Positions 6,298 to 8,829 of a stretch of DNA of 8,829 nt are shown here, piece by piece. Made by a program: the position numbers and the translations under genes. The DNA comes from Lactobacillus sp. (GTDB lineage Bacteria > Bacillota > Bacilli > Lactobacillales > Lactobacillaceae), in contig NZ_JAAVAU010000003.1 in the NCBI RefSeq assembly GCF_014803895.1, positions 165,654-174,482 on the forward strand. The letters are read 5' to 3'. Position 1 is the stretch's first letter; every line of letters starts with the position of its first letter. The notes under the pieces are model-generated. The model worked only from the letters and a program-made list of their open reading frames with translations, was not told where the DNA came from and searched no databases.

Positions 6298-7173
6298 TTA
6301 TTTGAATAAAAACTTAATAATTGCATCATTAACTTTTATATTGTGATGAAGCTTGCTATGTTGTGCATCTTTACCATTGATTTTAAGTTCTTGGTAACTT
6401 TTAGCACGATTATTTAATAAATACTTAAGCGAACGTGAAGAATTATTAGCCACGCGACCATCTGAATGTGTTCCGTCCTCTAAGTCACCATAAATATTCA
6501 ATACACGTGTATTCTTGGGGAATTTTTTACGTAAACCAAGTAATTCACGATATTCTGGACGTATTATATTTGGCTTACCATTTTTAGCAAGCTTAATTTG
6601 GTTAGCTCGATCATTTGCACCAATGATTCCATCATAATGTCCTGCAATTGAAATTATATGCTTAATATTAGGGAAATCCTTCTCCGTCGCATTAGAATTA
6701 ATATAATTCATAATTTCTAGATTACCCATCGAGTGACCTACTAAGTTAATGTTTTTAGATTTAGTCTTTTTTTCTACTGCTTGAATTGCAGCTTTTACAT
6801 ACATACCACTAGCTGGATATATACTAGCATAATCCCCAGTGCTATTACGTAAATGCTTTAATTTATTATCCTCAATATTAACCTCAATTACTGGATTTTT
6901 AGTTTTAGAAGAAAATTCTCGATTAAACGTTACTTTCTTACTTGGGCTTACATTAGCATTAATAATTGTCTTAGTAGCACCAGAAGATTTAATTCCCTGT
7001 GCCATAAAGTCTTCGGCTTTTGAACTACTTCCCCATCCATGAAAAAATAATGTCGCCGTAGAGCCAGAAGATTTAACTTTAATATTAGACGTTGGTTGCG
7101 AATTGCCGCAAGCACTAGTCATTAAAGCAATCATGGATATTACGATTGCAACCAACCCAATAGTTTTTTTCAC
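6298..7173 (-). CDS. DUF915-type alpha/beta hydrolase, probable surface lipoprotein
   Basis: The 291-residue protein starts with K-K, a hydrophobic segment (about 5-18) and M-T-S-A-C (C22). C22 is a plausible lipidation site, although the -3 residue is Thr rather than the usual Leu. The mature part is an alpha/beta hydrolase: F-F-H-G-W-G near 43-48, the nucleophile elbow G-H-S-M-G-N (S148), S-D-G-R-V (D238, likely acid), and H-S-K-L-H-H (H272 or H276, likely base). This is the DUF915 pattern of Gram-positive cell-surface hydrolases, whose substrates are mostly unknown; an esterase is most likely. The start is a GTG at 7173, because AAGGAG (7182-7187) lies 8 bases upstream. Another GTG at 7182 overlaps that site and is rejected. 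The gene has its own promoter and terminator, so it is monocistronic. Confidence 0.85.
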   Translation of the reverse strand: MKKTIGLVAIVISMIALMTSACGNSQPTSNIKVKSSGSTATLFFHGWGSSSKAEDFMAQGIKSSGATKTIINANVSPSKKVTFNREFSSKTKNPVIEVNIEDNKLKHLRNSTGDYASIYPASGMYVKAAIQAVEKKTKSKNINLVGHSMGNLEIMNYINSNATEKDFPNIKHIISIAGHYDGIIGANDRANQIKLAKNGKPNIIRPEYRELLGLRKKFPKNTRVLNIYGDLEDGTHSDGRVANNSSRSLKYLLNNRAKSYQELKINGKDAQHSKLHHNIKVNDAIIKFLFK

Positions 7174-7199
7174 TTTTACCACTCCTTTAACTTATTTTT

Positions 7200-7228
7200 A
7201 GTATAGTTTCTGAAGCTTAATTTGTGAA
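7200..7228 (-). promoter_or_regulatory. Promoter for the DUF915 lipoprotein gene
   Basis: On the minus strand TTCACA (7228-7223, 5 of 6 matches to the -35) and TATACT (7205-7200, 5 of 6 to the -10) are spaced 17 bp apart. They lie about 27 bases before the GTG start, with the ribosome binding site in between. Confidence 0.65.
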
Positions 7229-7272
7229 ATATCTATTTTTAATAAGAAGTTATACGTATGGATTATGGAAAT

Positions 7273-7914
7273 TTAATTTTTTTCAATTCCTTGTGCACCA
7301 GCTCTTGCTACATGTTTTACTTCATTTTGGTGAGTAACGTGATTACCGGTTATTTTATAAAAGTTAACTTTAATATGTTTTATTTCTTTAGTAATTTTTT
7401 CTTCAAAATTATCAGTCTCTGAGTCAGAGTAATAAATAGTAATGTTGGTTTTATCATGATTAGTAGCCCAATTAATAACTTGCTTAGTCGCTTCTAATTG
7501 CCCTGCCAATTCATGTTTTCCTTGAGTATCATCTACTAAGCCACATAATTCCTTAGGCATTTTAGCTCCTTGATTAGTAAAAATTAGTGCGCCATATCCA
7601 ACTTGATTTTCACGCTTAGTATAACTGCCAGCAATAAAAGCAATTACTTCATTTTCTAGTAAGGCAGCAAGATCTTGATCTATTTTTCTATTCAAACGCA
7701 TATTTTCTAATAAAAGTGCCGTTGCCTTTTCATCAAAACCATGTTTAGCAAACTTTTTAGCATCTTCTTCTTTATCAAAACTATATTGCTTAGCCTTAGG
7801 ATTATTTTTTAGCAATTCTTTAACAGCTGATTCAATATTATTCCACGTACTATGAATAATAATCCCATCGCCTTCCCCAGTATAAATGGCGTAATATTTT
7901 TTTGCTTGATCCAT
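7273..7914 (-). CDS. Viroplasmin-RNase H-like protein with a degenerate active site
   Basis: The 213-residue protein joins two recognisable parts. Residues about 6-58 are a viroplasmin/RNase H1 N-terminal domain, which binds RNA-DNA hybrids (K-Y-Y-A-I-Y-T-G, G-I-I-I-H-S-T-W, Y-S-F-D-K-E-E-D-A). Residues about 88-205 follow the RNase H fold. Compared with Bacillus RNase H1, the first catalytic Asp of the D-x-G-S strand is A95 (F-I-A-G-S). The Glu of the G-E helix is Q139 (G-Q-L-E-A). The Asp of Y-S-D-S is kept (D164). The last Asp is missing in the N-E-V-K-H-V-A-R segment near 197-204. With one of four carboxylates left, two-metal nuclease activity is unlikely, and a hybrid-binding role is possible. 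The start at 7914 follows AGGAG (7925-7929) by 10 bases. It lies one base after the stop of the truncated hydrolase, so the two were one operon. No clear terminator follows. Confidence 0.8.
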   Translation of the reverse strand: MDQAKKYYAIYTGEGDGIIIHSTWNNIESAVKELLKNNPKAKQYSFDKEEDAKKFAKHGFDEKATALLLENMRLNRKIDQDLAALLENEVIAFIAGSYTKRENQVGYGALIFTNQGAKMPKELCGLVDDTQGKHELAGQLEATKQVINWATNHDKTNITIYYSDSETDNFEEKITKEIKHIKVNFYKITGNHVTHQNEVKHVARAGAQGIEKN

Positions 7915-7915
7915 T

Positions 7916-8640
7916 TTACTTACGCTCCTCATCTATATATTTTTTCAAAAATGTTGCAACTTTTTCATGATATTTATCTTTATACAGTGGAAAAGATTCC
8001 GCATGCGTTGCCAAAGGCGTAATCCACAATTCTTTAGGTGCAGAGGTAGCTGCGTAATTTTTGTATACCATCTGACTAGGCACAACTTGATCTTTAGCCC
8101 CATGGATAAATAAAATTGGTCGGGTATTTTTCTCTAACTGGTCAATACTAGAAGCTTCTTTTAAGAAGAAACCATTTCTTATTTTATTTAGACCACTAAT
8201 AGCTTCCACAACTGGCTTGGAAACTGCTTCTGGCAGTTGGAGAGCATTATGGGCTTGAAAAATAATTTCATCTTTGGCATTAGAATAACCACAATCTTCA
8301 ATAAAACACTTCACTTGTTTAGGTAGATGCATGCCACTTGTCATCATTACAGTGGCGCCACCCATACTTTGATCCATAATCACAATTTTTTGGCTTCTAC
8401 CATTTTTGAAAAGTATTTTCTTAATCCATAGTAAAATATCTTGTTTTTCAACCCAACCGTAACCAATATATTTACCAGAACTTCTACCATGACTACGAGC
8501 ATCGGGTATCAAAATATTATAGTCTAAATCAAAAAACATTTTAGCAAATCCAGCCATACTATCACCATCACTCATGAACCCATGAAGTAAAAGTACAGTT
8601 TTATCAGAGTGATTGTCTAAATAATGAGCAAATGAACTAC
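7916..8640 (-). pseudogene. Alpha/beta hydrolase (serine hydrolase), 5' end removed by an IS200/IS605-type insertion
   Basis: The remaining frame encodes most of an alpha/beta hydrolase. Upstream of the internal ATG at 8575 the same frame continues without a stop and encodes residues ending D-K-T-V-L-L-L-H-G-F. This is the first core strand and the oxyanion H-G motif, which any active member needs. Counting from Met 8575, it has P-D-A-R-S-H-G (24-30), the elbow D-Q-S-M-G-G (S70), the acid D162 in G-A-K-D-Q-V-V-P and the base H191. The usual G-x-S-x-G elbow has Asp in place of the first Gly. Related lactobacillar proteins are about 310 residues with an N-terminal membrane anchor, which would lie beyond the insertion. 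The frame is lost at about 8640, where the IS right end begins. No ribosome binding site precedes 8575, so a working product is unlikely. The next gene starts one base after its stop. Confidence 0.8.
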
Positions 8641-8770
8641 ATCGGGAATAAATTCCCGAGTTTCTGGGAACAACAGGTAGTGTTTAGGATCTTACAGAGA
8701 ATTGGCCGAAAACGTCTCTCGGGTCTCATACCTAACTCACAGAACCTGTCTATCTTACCATGGCCAGTTC
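8625..8770 (-). ncRNA. Candidate omega-RNA (reRNA) of the TnpB element with its guide
   Basis: TnpB proteins act as RNA-guided nucleases whose omega-RNA comes from the 3' end of tnpB and the element's right end, with the guide read from the flanking DNA. Read on the minus strand, this region has an AGAGA/TCTCT arm (8719-8715 with 8700-8696) and a terminal hairpin (8642-8659). It also has a 6-bp CCCGAG/CTCGGG match (8718-8723 with 8655-8660) that could form a pseudoknot and overlaps the hairpin stem. The guide would be the first 16-20 bases past the end, inside the hydrolase remnant. The ends of the RNA are guesses. Confidence 0.5.
8642..8659. repeat. Right-end hairpin of the IS element
   Basis: TCGGGAAT (8642-8649) and ATTCCCGA (8652-8659) are perfect inverted repeats around two bases. 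In the IS200/IS605 group a subterminal hairpin is recognised on single-stranded DNA by the Y1 transposase, and it marks the element's end. Confidence 0.75.
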
Positions 8771-8829
8771 CTGACCAGTTGGCTTCATTATTGCTTTATT
8801 TAAGATATTAACTGCCGCATTAATATCTC
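8750..8829 (-). CDS. tnpB: TnpB (IS200/IS605 family RNA-guided nuclease), C-terminal end, partial
   Basis: The last 25 codons are visible before a TAG at 8752-8750: D-I-N-A-A-V-N-I-L-N-K-A, then a short tail ending E-L-A-M-V-R. The D-x-N-A-A motif is the C-terminal signature of TnpB/OrfB, and its Asp is the third RuvC catalytic carboxylate, so this end looks intact. The codon before it ends in GA, which would be Arg or Gly, and Arg is usual here. The gene enters from beyond the right edge. Its transcript points toward the truncated hydrolase and the RNase H-like gene. Confidence 0.85.
   Translation of the reverse strand, partial: DINAAVNILNKAIMKPTGQELAMVR

Larger units (their letters stand above)
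8641..8829 (-). mobile_element. Right end of an IS200/IS605-family (TnpB-bearing) element
   Basis: This stretch holds the last 25 codons of a tnpB gene, then about 109 noncoding bases ending in a tight hairpin, after which host hydrolase sequence resumes. That order (tnpB 3' end, structured noncoding end, hairpin, flank) is the right-end layout of IS605-group elements, which lack terminal inverted repeats. The rest lies beyond the right window edge, so I cannot say whether a Y1 transposase (tnpA) is present. The exact junction is uncertain by roughly 15 bases. Confidence 0.8.

Noticed and set aside
6839..7042. Plus-strand reading frame of 67 codons
   Set aside because: It is antisense to the DUF915 gene and has no start signals.
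7261..7285. GGAA...TTCC inverted repeat after the RNase H-like gene as a terminator
   Set aside because: The stem is short, AT-rich and imperfect, with no T run after it on the minus strand.
7915..7932. RNase H-like start at 7932
   Set aside because: The AGGAG site (7925-7929) lies inside this extension, and the ATG at 7914 is well spaced from it.
1..8829. CRISPR array, tRNA or rRNA genes
   Set aside because: I saw no regularly spaced repeats, cloverleaf patterns or rRNA-like conserved blocks on either strand.

Overview
The window is low-GC DNA with strong AGGAGG-type ribosome binding sites and short T-tailed intrinsic terminators. Gene content and codon choice suggest a Firmicute of the Lactobacillus sensu stricto type (acidophilus/gasseri/johnsonii-like). 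That assignment is inferred from overall character, not from a marker gene.

Layout, left to right. Positions 1-64 hold the start of a minus-strand gene that runs off the window; its 21 residues weakly resemble the start of a TnpB protein. A plus-strand gene (196-1959) encodes a transketolase-fold ThDP enzyme of the 1-deoxyxylulose-5-phosphate synthase (DXS) family. Its cofactor residues are intact, but the arginines that bind the glyceraldehyde-3-phosphate phosphate in true DXS are replaced. It converges on a two-gene minus-strand operon (3619 to 2002) made of a zinc-type macrodomain ADP-ribosyl hydrolase and a class M sirtuin (SirTM) that lacks the usual catalytic His. A 21-bp terminator stem between the convergent genes contains both stop codons.

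A 227-bp divergent intergenic region separates the macrodomain gene from a plus-strand pair: a QorB/YtfG-like NAD(P)H:quinone oxidoreductase and an Rrf2-family repressor with one conserved cysteine. The same 10-mer (ACATGTAATT) lies just downstream of the promoter candidate on each side. One redox-sensing Rrf2 protein might therefore control both the quinone reductase and the ADP-ribosylation pair. This is the best candidate for a system in the window, and it is an inference.

After a bidirectional terminator come minus-strand genes: a family 8 glycosyltransferase, a DUF915-type alpha/beta-hydrolase lipoprotein, and an operon of a truncated alpha/beta hydrolase followed by a viroplasmin/RNase H-fold protein that has lost most of its catalytic carboxylates. 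The hydrolase lost its 5' end and promoter to an IS200/IS605-family element. The right end of that element (8641-8829) holds the last 25 codons of tnpB, the end hairpin and a likely omega-RNA scaffold.

Both edges of the window may lie in TnpB-type IS elements, so it may be a contig bounded by repeats. I saw no tRNA, rRNA or CRISPR array, and no gene-free stretch longer than 300 bases.
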